Source: Gigaspora rosea (Eukaryota > Glomeromycota > Glomeromycetes > Diversisporales > Gigasporaceae). Taken from it: DNA of 64,000 nt. Shown here piece after piece: positions 1 through 9,958 of the stretch (its first letter is position 1; each line of letters begins with the position of its first letter). The notes beneath the pieces are model-generated. The model did not search any database and had not been told where the DNA came from. It was given only the letters and a program-made list of their open reading frames with translations. A program made the position numbers and the translations under genes. The stretch is from the NCBI GenBank assembly GCA_003550325.1, contig QKWP01000049.1, positions 261,415 to 325,414 of the forward strand, read 5' to 3'.

Positions 1-335
1 TTTTTTTTTCTTTATTTTTTTTAATTTTTTAATTTTTTTTTTATTTATTTTAATTTTCTTATTGTTTTTTTTAAACCGGGGGGTTTTTTTTAATAATCAA
101 ATTAACTTTTTTTTTAATTACTTAAATTATTATTCGTCCCCAGGCAAGATAAATATTTATTTTTATGTTTTTTATTAAAATATTTTTAATTAACTTTTTT
201 TTTCTTCATTTATCGTTTGAATAGCCGGTGGTGATAATTCACCAGTTACACAAGATCAGAATACAGGATATAAAGTTAAGTTTTTTTTTTTAAATTCTTT
301 TTATTTTTTAATTAAATTTTTTTTGATTTTTGGGT
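1..335. other. T-rich low-complexity DNA
   Basis: This stretch is almost only T and A on the plus strand, with long T runs broken by single A, C or G. No gene or element end can be defined. The same kind of T-rich DNA flanks the assembly gap near 31.5-33.7 kb, and in both places it precedes a TCGTTGG minisatellite and a shared dispersed repeat. Confidence 0.8.
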
Positions 336-900
336 CTCGTCGTTGGAGCTGTTCACTTCAGTAATCTTTCGTCGTTGGAGTTGTCTCGTATTCTGGTGCT
401 TGTAAAAGCTAATTCCGAATTATACATTCGAATATTGCGGTAAAATGAGCGTGAACGTGGATCGGTCTCAGTAAGGGCGAGGACAGGAATCAGCTGATTC
501 GATTTTGGCCAAAATTTTGACCCCCCTATTTTAGTCAGATCTTCATATTAAATTTCCAGTTTTTTTAGCCCCCCAGGAAATCAGCTGATTTCTGGCGCCT
601 CTCTAAGAAGGGGATCAAGAGAAAGGGGTAACTCCTGAAGAAAGGGAGAGTGTTTCTCGGTTCACAGTGGGGCTTTGGATTTTCGGGTAAGTATGCAGAG
701 GCTTTGTTTCGTAGATTTTTCGTCGTTGGAGCTGCCATTTTGGTGCTTCGCCGTTGGAGTCGTCCTTTCCGGTGTTTTTTTCTTTGTCGGTCGTCCAATT
801 GGTGTATTTCTTTTTGTGGTGCTTTCTTCGTCGTTGGTGCTTCTTTTGTTCAGTCTGCTAGGTCTGTCATTAGTATTTCTGTTTCTTTTTTAGTACGTGT
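336..900. repeat. Degenerate minisatellite with TCGTCGTTGGAG core
   Basis: The core TCGTCGTTGGAG recurs near 336, 371 and 719, with variants CGCCGTTGGAG (748) and TCGTCGTTGGTGC (830), often followed by TGGTGC. Spacing is irregular, so this is an old minisatellite. The open frames across it (650-910 and 565-798) are repeat-derived and are not called as genes. A weaker relative lies at 33900-34250. Confidence 0.6.
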
Positions 901-1529
901 TAGGCTTTGAATTTCGTTTTTCTTTTGTTTGGGGGTTTTTTTTGGCTCATTAGTAACTTTTTCTTTGTACAGTGTCTCTACGGCGTTCATATGGTGTCTT
1001 TAGGTGGTTGTGTGGTGTACAGTGGTGTCTTTATAGTGTTTATGTGGTGTTTGTGTAATGTTTTTGTAGTATTTGTATAGTGTTTCTAAGGTGTTTTTGT
1101 GCTATTTCTTGTAATATGTTTTGTAGTTTTTTTTTTAATAAAAATATATTATTTTTTATTATATATTTGTATAATAAATTAAATTGTTATTAATAAAATA
1201 TATGAACATCAAATTTATTTTTTTAATATATGAAAATTAGCTAGCATTTAATATTTAGGTGAGCATGTAGTAATTTATTATTATTCGCTTTGTTACTTTT
1301 TACAATCTGCGCAGATTATTGATTGTTAATTGTTAAAGTTCTGTGCAAAAAATTAATAATTGTTTTTTTAAAAAAATTTGTACAGAGCTGTAATAAAAAA
1401 ACTTCCCTAATGTATTTACCCGATGCTAGATGTTATAATATAGTTTTTAGCAAATTACTATAAAATTTATATGTAATAATCCAACTTTTAGCAAATTTAC
1501 TTGATTTTAGGGTAGCAAAAACATCTAAA
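901..1529. repeat. Dispersed repeat, copy 1 (partner at 34250-34870)
   Basis: The order of motifs matches 34250-34870: GTAATATGTTTTGTAG followed by T-rich DNA, then ATATGAAAATTAGCTAGC, TTTAATATTTAGG and GAGCATGTAGTAATTTATT, then TGCGCAG with TATTGATT, then a short segment ending in an ACAGAGCTGTA-like motif. The two copies are diverged and differ by small indels. No clear inverted ends or protein are visible, so the class is unknown. Confidence 0.65.
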
Positions 1530-1575
1530 TTCATGCAGATTAGTTATAACCTATATGAGAGATGTCCGGGGTTCT
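1530..1575. mobile_element. Solo end of the AGGACCC MITE-A family
   Basis: The sequence leading to ATGAGAGATGTCCGGGG matches the right end of the complete 296-bp elements at 41725-42020 (in inverse) and 62857-63152. Upstream of about 1530 the similarity to the element body is lost and no partner end is seen. It is therefore a truncated relic. Confidence 0.5.
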
Positions 1576-1576
1576 C

Positions 1577-1890
1577 TACCTACTACTTCCTGACACAAAC
1601 ACTTCCCCAACAATACTCTCCAACCATCTTCCTCCTACGGCCATCCCCAACATACTACCCACCACAGTAATATCCACTAGTTATTTTCCAGATCAACTAG
1701 CAATAGTACCAATAAAACTGATGTGGCAGCGCGAAAATGAATTCATTAAACCTACCATCCCTATGTCTATACCAGCTCCTGCCTTGCCTTGTTATGGTTG
1801 CTGAGGTGGTACCATACCAACCATATCTCTTTTTAAAACCACCATGTAGCTTTGGGTTATTTACTATTATAACACAGAGCGGCAAATAGT
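1577..1890. other. Unidentified higher-GC remnant
   Basis: This island is clearly less A+T-rich than its surroundings. On the minus strand one frame gives glycine- and valine-rich peptide broken by several stops. On the plus strand a short proline/serine-rich frame begins inside the MITE end at 1562. I recognise no family. It may be a decayed exon piece or part of an unlisted repeat. Confidence 0.25.
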
Positions 1891-2579
1891 AATGGTCTTA
1901 ATAATGGTCAATTTCGCTAAAAAATAGCTAAAAAACCAACTAGCAAGACGCAGAAGATACACTTAAAACAGTGAAAGACCAAAAGAATAGGGGCTCAATG
2001 CAAAACACAATGAAGGCCATCTTTTCTTCTATATGGTACTTAGTACGGTAGTAAAGAGGCTCACCGATAAAAAAATCAAATTATGACAAAAAAAATTATT
2101 AAATAAAAAGTAAATAAATAAAGAAAATTAAATTAATAACGACTGGTAAAATTATGATAAAAAAAATCATTTAAATAATAGAAAATTAAATTAATAACTA
2201 CTAGTAAATATAAAATAAAAAATTTAAATTTTTATTCAAAAATTTTGCTGGTTAATCATACTTTAAGATCATATGCAAAGTTTGTAACTCAAAAATTTTG
2301 AGTTACAAACTTTACATGTGGTTGGCTAAATTTTTTGTATTTTTCAATTAAAATATTGTTTAATTTAAATACGTTTTTTAATTTAAATTTTTTTTTATTA
2401 ATTTAAATAAATTTTTTTCTAATTATTGTTTTATTTATTTATCTATTTATTCACGTTTATTTATTTATTCACTTTTTTTTTAAATGAATAGTGGTTCTAA
2501 AATGACAAATGACATTCACAATTCACAAATAACACATACCAATTGAGAATCAACATAAATTCAAAAATGATGCGGAATT
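1890..2579. other. A+T-rich spacer with a short perfect hairpin
   Basis: There is no gene signal. A perfect inverted repeat centred near 2295 has arms AAAGTTTGTAACTC and GAGTTACAAACTTT around AAAAATTTT. Simple TTTATTTA tracts fill 2340-2480. Confidence 0.5.
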
Positions 2580-2733
2580 AGTGTTCAGACCCGGGTGATA
2601 CTCACCCGGGTCACTCGCGGGTGGGCGGGTAACCCAGGTAGAATTATGGCCCACCCGGGTGGTCAACCCGCGGGTCACCCGTGTGTTACCTACATGGGTG
2701 ACCCATATGAGTTGGTTATAAACTATATAGTAG
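2580..2733. mobile_element. GC-rich (CCCGGGTGA) element, end fragment
   Basis: The fragment starts with AGTGTTCAGACCCGGG and is built from variants of CCCGGGTGAC / GCGGGTCACCC, ending in GAGTTGGTTATAAACTAT. It is nearly identical to 4181-4260 plus 4589-4692. It stops at the single N at 2734, so the right part may be missing from the assembly. Its GC content contrasts sharply with the A+T-rich surroundings. Confidence 0.7.
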
Positions 2734-2784
2734 NCTTAGTGTTAGAAAGCTAATTAGTAGTCAAATTAGATAGAGAATGGCTTT

Positions 2785-2992
2785 GAGAGATGATCAAAAA
2801 GCAGAATGCTATATATATTTCATCTCTGACGACGCAAGCATAAATTGTTCGTCACTCGAATGAAGACGGTTAGGGTTTCTGTCAGCATAAAAGAAAGGCT
2901 TCAAGAGATGATTGAAAAGCAGAATGCATCTTTGACGAAGCAAATGCAAAATGTTCATCACTCGAATGACGACGGTTAGAGTTTCTGTCCCA
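2785..2992 (+). repeat. Tandem duplication of a coiled-coil-like remnant
   Basis: Two direct copies (about 2785-2882 and 2900-2990) share GAGATGAT, AAAAGCAGAATGC, a GACGA.GCAA segment and TCACTCGAATGA.GACGGTTAG. In the second copy one frame reads KERLQEMIEKQNASLTKQ, which resembles coiled-coil protein sequence, then meets a stop. The unit may be a fragment of a host gene captured by repeats. The product is unknown. Confidence 0.35.
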
Positions 2993-3472
2993 ACTTGTAC
3001 ATAAATATACTACTAGAATGAATTTTTGCAATATATAATCATCTTATGACCAATTTACGATAAGTTTTATATATGAAATTGTTGGGTTGGGTTAGAGTGG
3101 AAGTTAATACATAATCTACATGCTGCATAAACCGCCGCATTCTTGATCTATAAATAATAAACCTTTTGACTAAATTTCACTTCGCTTTAATCTCCCTCTA
3201 AATTTAGAAATTTATATTACATAAAAACATAATGATTATGAGAAAAAATGTACACCATTCAGCTTTAAGATTTTGCCTTCGATTTAGATGCCAGTAAAAC
3301 CATACACTTACGTTCCTGGTATTTGTATAAATCAAAGCATATAGTACTGTACGTACGTAGTAATATGTCGCTTGCAAAAGTTTGTTAATAATATTGCTTA
3401 TCATTGATCTGATTGGTCACGTGGATCTCGTGACTTTGTTTTTATAATTTTATTGGTTAATCTATTTTAGAC

Positions 3473-4074
3473 GCAAAACTTACGTTTGATACTCCTGCAT
3501 TTACTTTTTTGACCTAAATGTACCCAAAAATTTTTTACTTTTTTTGAGACACAGCGATTTTGAAAAGTCACGTGACCGCGATTAAAATCGACCAATGGAA
3601 TTGCAGGTAAGATTCTAATAAAAGGCTTAAAAGTTTTTTAATCGGAACAAATTTTTTTATTATGTCATTATCATTTGAATTTCTAATAAGAGTTGTAGAG
3701 ATGAAAATTACCATTCCAATAGTAGTAAACCATCAAAATTGGCTTAGTGTATTACGAGATATGAGTAAAAAAATTTTTGCGAATTTTTAAAGCTTTTTAA
3801 CTAAAAATTCGTGAAATTTTTTTTACTCATATCTCGTAATACACTAATCCAATTTTGATATGATTACTACTATTGGAATGGTAATTTTCATTTCTACAAC
3901 ACTTATTAGAAATTCAAATGATAATGACATAATAAAAAAATTAGTTCCGATTAAAAAACTTTTAAGCCTTTTATTAGAATCTTACCTGCAATTCCATTGG
4001 TCGATTTTAATCGCGTCGGTCACGTGACTTTTAAAATTGCCGTGTCTCAAGGAGTATCAAAAACGTAAGTTTGC
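3473..4074. mobile_element. Foldback element, GCAAA-CTTACGTTT family
   Basis: This is a near-perfect palindrome with arms at about 3473-3790 and 3800-4074. The ends are GCAAAACTTACGTTTGATAC and its inverse. The flanks TTTTAGAC and ATTTAGAC look like a worn 8 to 9-bp target duplication. The terminus matches the 702-bp element at 24244-24945, whose 9-bp TSD is intact. It has no coding capacity and is MULE-like by TSD length only. Confidence 0.75.
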
Positions 4075-4176
4075 ATTTAGACATCACGACATATTTGTAT
4101 TGTCATATGATCGTAACGTTTCACCAGATCTTACATCCTGATTGGCCATTATCGAAACTCGGGGTAATAGTATCCG

Positions 4177-4923
4177 GCATAGTGTTCAGACCCGGGTGAT
4201 ACTCACCTGGGTCACCTGCGGGTGGGCGGGTGACCCGGGTAGAATTATGGCCCACCCGGGTCCAGGGGAGACCGTCCCAAATTAGGAAACGATTATCTGA
4301 GTCACCCGGTCATTACACAATTGATAAAACAATTTTTTTTATATGTTTTATTATACTATTAGTTCCGATTTAAATATTTGGTGAATCAACTTGAATCAAA
4401 CTATTTTATTAAAGTACGATATGAAAGCCACAAGTTTGTATACTAATTTGATCACATTTCATAATGCGAATAAGCCACGATGACCTCACGAAAAGGTATT
4501 ATAAACTGTATAAAAAACTTTAATGAATTGTGTAATGATCATCCTGACTATTTCCTAATTTGGGACGGTCTCCCCTGGACCACCCGGGTGGTCAACCCGC
4601 GGGTCACCCGTGGGTCAACCCGCGGGTCACCCGTGTGTTACCTACATGGGTGACCCATATGAGTTGGTTATAAACTATATAGTAGTGTTCTGACCCGTCA
4701 TGAAAATTCCACAGGTGAACACTAGGTAGTAGAAAAATTCCACCACGGGTCACCCGCGGGTAGTAACACGGGTCATCCGAGTGATAAAAAAATTTTATAG
4801 TCGAAAAAGTAAAAAATTGCGATAAAATCGCGTACACTGCTTTTTTTTTTTTTTTNGTCACCCGGGTGACCCACCTGCGGGTGACCCGAGTTAGAATTTT
4901 TATGACGGGTCTGAACACTATGC
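4177..4923. mobile_element. GC-rich (CCCGGGTGA) inverted-end element
   Basis: The ends GCATAGTGTTCAGACCC and GGGTCTGAACACTATGC are inverted copies. The interior is rich in CCCGGGTGACCC words, includes an internal near-copy of the end at 4688, and contains one N at 4856. A 319-bp MITE interrupts it at 4261-4579. Removing that MITE restores the order seen at 2580-2733. An 18-bp unit (GTCAACCCGCGGGTCACC) is duplicated at about 4590-4632. No clear TSD is visible outside the ends. Confidence 0.65.
4261..4579. mobile_element. 319-bp MITE, TCCAGGGGAGACCG family, 9-bp TSD
   Basis: The inverted ends TCCAGGGGAGACCGTCCC and GGGACGGTCTCCCCTGGA bound a 319-bp non-coding element. CCACCCGGG occurs immediately before (4252-4260) and after (4580-4588), giving a 9-bp TSD. 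The uninterrupted target is visible at 2650. The TSD length suggests Mutator-like mobilisation. Confidence 0.85.
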
Positions 4924-5560
4924 AGAATATTGTAATAATAAGGGTTTCAGAATTAAAATTCGTAAATCTTATTTTGATAAAACAAAAAAACGTATTTATT
5001 ATCAAATAAGAGATATACAAATATTATTTATTTTTTAATTAAAGTTCAAATAATACACTTATTTATATGATCATTATTATAAATTATTTTATTTGTTAAT
5101 CGACTGCTTCTAATATCGTTTTATTATTATTAAATAGTTTGTTGATTTGTATAATAAAAAAATTTTTACTTATTTCGTCAAATGGGAGTCTCTAAATACT
5201 CCTATTTTATTTTTCAATTTCAAAATTTTGATACACAAATAAGATTTTTTAAACTCTTATTTATTTCTAAAATTTGCCTAGATTTCTTTGCCTGGCCACT
5301 AATAATACGAGAACTGAAATCGGGACCTCATATTTAACTTACATTATATATATTATATATAAAAAAACAAAATTTCTATAACCGCACCCAAATCCTAAAA
5401 ATATTTAGAGGTGGTGAACCTAATAAATACGTAAGTTAGAATAGAATGTACAAAGTACAAACTTCATGCATAAATCATTTTTTTATTAATAACAATATAG
5501 AGTTGCTTTATTTGATTAATGCATTAAAATTTTTTTTAATTTATGTATATTTAATTAGCA
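4924..5560. other. A+T-rich spacer with a relic of the 19976-20379 repeat
   Basis: No gene is seen. At about 5300-5420 a run of motifs (GAACTGAAATCGGGAC, then CCGCACCCAAATCCTAAAAATAT, then AGGTGGTGAACC) parallels 20058-20150 and marks a degraded copy of that element. Confidence 0.5.
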
Positions 5561-5706
5561 GGCCAGTTTCAGAGTTTTAGTACAGTTTCGGCATATTAGT
5601 ATAGTTTTCAGGTCTTTAGGCAAATTTCGGCCAAAAAGATCATGCCCGAAACTGGTAATACCAGTTTTGGTTTCAGTCAATCCGAAACTATATAGTTTCA
5701 GGCAGC
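5561..5706. repeat. Short AGTTTC-rich repeat patch
   Basis: The words AGTTTC, TTTCGG and CCGAAACTGG recur in direct and inverted order (for example CAGTTTCAG, ACAGTTTCGG, CCCGAAACTGG, CCGAAACTATATAGTTTC). It looks like a small worn foldback or minisatellite. No flanking duplication can be read. Confidence 0.4.
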
Positions 5707-5814
5707 ATCATTATTACTATAGTCACCTCTGCTATTAATCACAACCTCAATAAAATCACACAATTTTTTAGACCCATTTTTTTTATTATTAATTTCTCTA
5801 TTTATAATCACATT

Positions 5815-6083
5815 CAGTGTTGTACATTTTGGCTATCCAAAGCCTTTTTTGGCTTGTCTATGTCCAAAATTGTCCAAATGTCCAAGACTGTTCAAAGCTT
5901 GTTCAGGCTTTAATAATTAATAAATTTATTAAAAAATATATAACTATATATTTTTTTAGGTACTGAACACATTCTAGTTAAAATTAAAAAAGGTTATTTT
6001 AATAAAATTTTAAGTAATTTTACTTTATTTAATTGTACAAAATTGTTCAAATCATTGTCCAAAGCTGTTCTGTGACAACACTG
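5815..6083. mobile_element. 269-bp hAT-like MITE (CAGTGTTG), 8-bp TSD
   Basis: The ends CAGTGTTGTACA and TGTGACAACACTG are imperfect inverted repeats of the CAGTGTTG type known for hAT elements. ATCACATT lies on both sides (5807-5814 and 6084-6091), an exact 8-bp TSD. The interior repeats TTGTCCAAA-like words and has no open frame of note. Confidence 0.9.
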
Positions 6084-7776
6084 ATCACATTAATATAACA
6101 ATTACTATTACATACTTTTTTAAAACCATTTAATAGTAGCCATATATAATTTTCTTGATATAATCACAGATACAATAAAAAAAATTGAATTCTAGTTCAA
6201 ATTTAATAAAAAGCAACATAACAATATTATAAAAAAATTCGCTATTTTTACTCAAAATTTGATGATGGATATATCGATAACTAGTAATCCAAATCAGCTC
6301 AAATTTTTATCATAGATAGTGTCAATATTTGTTTATTATATATAAAACTTTAAGCTGATTTGGCTTAGTAATTCTTGCATAATCGCTTGTATATGATGGT
6401 TAATTTTTAAAAAAATTAACTNAAGAATTTTTGAGTGCATTTAAAATCATGAACCACCTAATAATAAATTTTTCGCGTGTATTCAAAATCATGAATTATT
6501 AAACTAATAAATCTTTCACGTGTATCTTAAAGTATGAATTTATTAATAAATCTTTCGCGTGTATTCAAAACATGAATTTATATCTAATGAAATATGTCAC
6601 TGTACTGTGCATCAGATTAATATTAAAGTATGTAATTATAAATCATAATGAAGCAGTATTTCTGACGCAAATTTATTTAATGTACAACCCATACTACGGC
6701 TAAGGAGTTTAAAAGTTGGTTTCGTCAAGTGCGGGTGATTTTAATATATGAACTTCAAAATGTAATCCGCTAAAGAAATTTATATTTGCAAAATTTTGGG
6801 ACGTTTCACTTTAAATGATACAATTTATTTTTAAAGTGCAAGTTTCTTCTTGCAAAATCATAGAGACCTTTTCTCCTTTGAGACAATAACTTTCGCTAAT
6901 AGTCCGGCAGAGATGCATTTAGATGGAGTTGATCGTACAATTATTTTCTCCACATAATCAGATTTAATTTTATACATTAAATTCAATCATTTATTACATA
7001 TTGAATAAGCCATTTTATTACTTGCTGACAAATAAAATAAATATCAATATAAATTGTTATAAATTCAACATCTTATTCACATCATAAAATTTAAAAAAGA
7101 AAGCAATTAAGCTAGGTAGCTTTTAAACAAAATACACGGACGGTTCTTTAGTTAAATCCCACTATCTCTTTAAGGTTCAAATTATGGACTGTTGATGTAA
7201 AATGAAAAAAATGAAAAAACGTAAATAAAACTATACATGCTATAAATTAAGATTATACTTGACTCTGGTGAATACTTATGTAACACCTTTGTCATGCAGC
7301 ATATTGAATTATAAAAATAATTAATTCGAAATTGTCTTTAATAAGCGTTTAAAACGAAAAAATCAAAAGAAAAATTTTTCACCCCTTCAGTAGCATCCTT
7401 TCCAGCATAAATTAGAATGGCTGTTTTACGCCAGGATGATCTAAATTAAAATATAGAATGTGTCAAATGGATAGTTAAAGACAAATGAAATGTCAATTCT
7501 ACCTAGATTTACCTGGAAGAAAATTTGTAACATTTAAAATTTCACCGTTAATTATCACCCAACAGTCTGACTATTGATCAACAGGAAAAAGAGTCGTTAT
7601 CATAAGAGAGAATCCAAAAAGAAAAAATAACGTATAAAATGGCAATAAAATACTCACGCTAAATGTGAACCAGTAAAAAAAAATTTCGGGTCGAAAATTT
7701 ATATACAGTATAAATCGTGAGATTATTAATTCAATAAAAATTTAAAAATTATGACTAAGGAATATATAAAATATTA
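6084..7776. other. Intergenic A+T-rich DNA downstream of the OSM1-like gene
   Basis: No gene was recognised here. It contains the minisatellite at 6462-6572 and a single N at 6422. It is the 3-prime side of the minus-strand fumarate reductase remnant. Confidence 0.5.
6462..6572. repeat. Minisatellite, about 40-bp unit, three copies
   Basis: The unit AATAAATCTTTCGCGTGT followed by ATTCAAAATCATGAATT is present about three times with small changes (near 6462, 6506 and 6546). It is non-coding. Confidence 0.6.
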
Positions 7777-9646
7777 TTAACCATTTTCTTTATTATGCTT
7801 AGCGACTTCTTCAGCGGTATATTCCTTCTTCTCACGTGTTGGTGCATCAGCTTTCTTTTCAGGAACAGGTGCCTGACTTGGTGAAGCTTGAGGAGCTTGA
7901 ACTGGAGGAGTATATTGCTTGTAGCATCTTTATGTGAACCCCAAAGGATTTCTAAATGCACCTTTTGATTTGTTGGGTCAACAGAAACAATTGTTTGATA
8001 TGGTGCCAATTGTCTGGCAATTTGTCCTAGACGACAATTAGCAGTTGCGCTAGACAAATTCTGGAAAAGATAACGAGATGCGGAATCACCGGCAACACGG
8101 CCATATACGACACATCCCAAAAGAGAGGATCCTCCCAATCTATTGTAATTAGTAGAAATTAGATTTTTGAACATTAAAGATTAAATTGTCAAACAGTAAT
8201 ACCTGTTAGCACCATGAACGCCACCAGCTATTTCTCAGAAGCAAATAGTCCAGGAATAATTTGCTCTTGCATATCTCTGACCTCAGACTCCGTCCGCATT
8301 TATATCAATTCCACCCTACAAAAAGCAATGCATGAATCATAAAACTTAAGTGTTAGAGATATGTCATAAATCATATCGTTCATACCATAATATAATGTAA
8401 TACGAGAGACATTAAGGCTACATGAAATTGATCGTTTATGTGATTGGAACGTTATGGAAGAATTTTCTTGCCAAAAGGATCCTTCTTTCTGTTAGAAGCA
8501 ATATCATTATAATCATCGAACGTTGCCTTTAGTTGTGATGCAGAAATACCAATTTCTTTTGCCAATGCTTCACCAGAAAATTTCTCATCAAACCACGACC
8601 AACATAATGTTTAAAATGCCATTCAATTTCTTTTGAAAGCTTTACTATTAAGCACAAGACGAACAGGTACCTTGGTTTTCCAAATTTCGCTAGTAACGTA
8701 ATCACTATGACCTAATTCATCACAGAACCGTTTTCCTTCACCATTTAAAAGCAGCCCACCGACTTCAGCGGCCAAAAATTTGATTTTTGCATCAGGCATT
8801 TTAGGTCAACCAATCCTGTTGGATGGACTTGAACCTTTTCCATATGAGTAGCCTTTCCTCCAATGGCAATAACCATTTTGTGACCATCGCCTTCACTATT
8901 GTAGTGGGTAAATTGTATATGTCCGGACGGTACTCTTTTAGCAAAGGGTTTTCTGTGAAATCAGCTGCATAACCACCAGTAGCAAAATCACAGGACCATA
9001 TTCTTTGCAAGTTGGCCATCTTTGACTTATTCCACGCCTATGACAGCATCACCTTCCTTAATTAACTTCGTTACACGTGCCTTCTTGATGAGACGGGCTC
9101 GATCAGGCTGATTGTTGACAATTTCTTCGATGCCTTCCATTAAAGCGAAGGTTATCCTCATACCAAGGAACATTACTTTTCCACGATGAGTACGTGGTTG
9201 AGAATGACCTCCTAATCGAGATACAAGAGAATTGAATTTCTCCTGAAGTCATTCAACAACAGAGCCAAATTTCCAGTAAGAACTTTTATAAGATCAGGGC
9301 GAGCAAGATCTCGAGCAGATCGTGCTGTATCTTGAGCGAAGATTTCAGCGGAATCTTGAACGCCAAGTGCTATAAAATGTTTTCGCGTTAATTCTTAGAT
9401 GAAACTTGCCTACGAAGGAAATTTATCAGTGTTAACAATAAGTGACGAGTATTGTATGTTCTTCGAGTTTTACCCACCTATTTGAGTTTTGGCCAAAGCA
9501 CCGTTAATACCAGACGTTGCTTTCGTTGTGTTGCCACCAAAGAAAGAGTTCTTATCAAGAACCAAGACATTCCCACCACGTTCCAAGACTGTGTGAGCAG
9601 CAGAAAGGCCAGAAAGACCACCACCAACAATAACTTGATTGTCATG
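7777..9646 (-). pseudogene. OSM1-type FAD fumarate reductase with cytochrome b5 start, decayed
   Basis: The family reduces fumarate to succinate with FAD in fungal cytosol, ER or mitochondria, helping to reoxidise FADH2. The N-terminal dinucleotide-binding segment reads VIVGGGLSGLSAAHTVLE, then DKNSFFGGNTTKATSGINGA, a hallmark of fumarate reductase flavoproteins. Further on come RSARDLARPDLIKVLTGN, GGHSQPRTHRGK, ATGGYAADF, KVQVHPTGLVD, GGVHGANR and LGGSSLLGCVVYGRVAGDSA. A proline-rich linker leads to KEYTAEEVAKHNK, the start of a cytochrome b5 domain, and then a stop, so the heme domain is missing. An intron lies near 9370-9490. Breaks include: the only nearby ATG out of frame with GGGLSG; a base lost near 9255 with TGG changed to TGA; an in-frame TAA near 9028; a lost G near 8978; and more shifts near 8885, 8800 and 8630. 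Substitutions plus indels argue for real decay rather than sequencing error. Confidence 0.8.
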
Positions 9647-9958
9647 ATTTTATATTAGAAATTAATTAAAAAAGACTTTTAAGCTGGAAGTGAAAAGTGC
9701 TATTTTTTAATTGCTCTATCGCAATTTCGACCGTTATTATAGTTCCCAATCAGGTGCCAAGATGATAAAATCATCCCACATTCTAAATTTGACTAAAAAA
9801 AATGTGGAGAGATGCAATCCGACGATCCCATCCCATCTTAATCTGATTTCTGATATATATTAGTGAAAAAAAATATGTCGGATAGAGCGTGGTCATAGGT
9901 AAACGTTTGTGCTCATAGTAAAATTATCAATTACGTTGTTAAGTAGCGTTCGTTATGT
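9647..9958. promoter_or_regulatory. Shared intergenic region between two divergent genes
   Basis: About 300 bases separate the N-terminal ends of the OSM1-like and Nop8-like genes, which point away from each other. Any promoters of both must lie here, so it is inferred to be a bidirectional promoter region, now probably dead with its genes. No specific site is identified. Confidence 0.35.

Noticed and set aside
1562-1885. Proline/serine-rich 80-codon frame and opposing 62-codon frame
   Set aside because: The first starts inside a MITE end and both are short and unsupported. Recorded only as an unidentified remnant.
4604-5020. 138-codon minus-strand frame
   Set aside because: It spans the GC-rich element, a poly(T) run and an N. 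The peptide only reflects repeat words.
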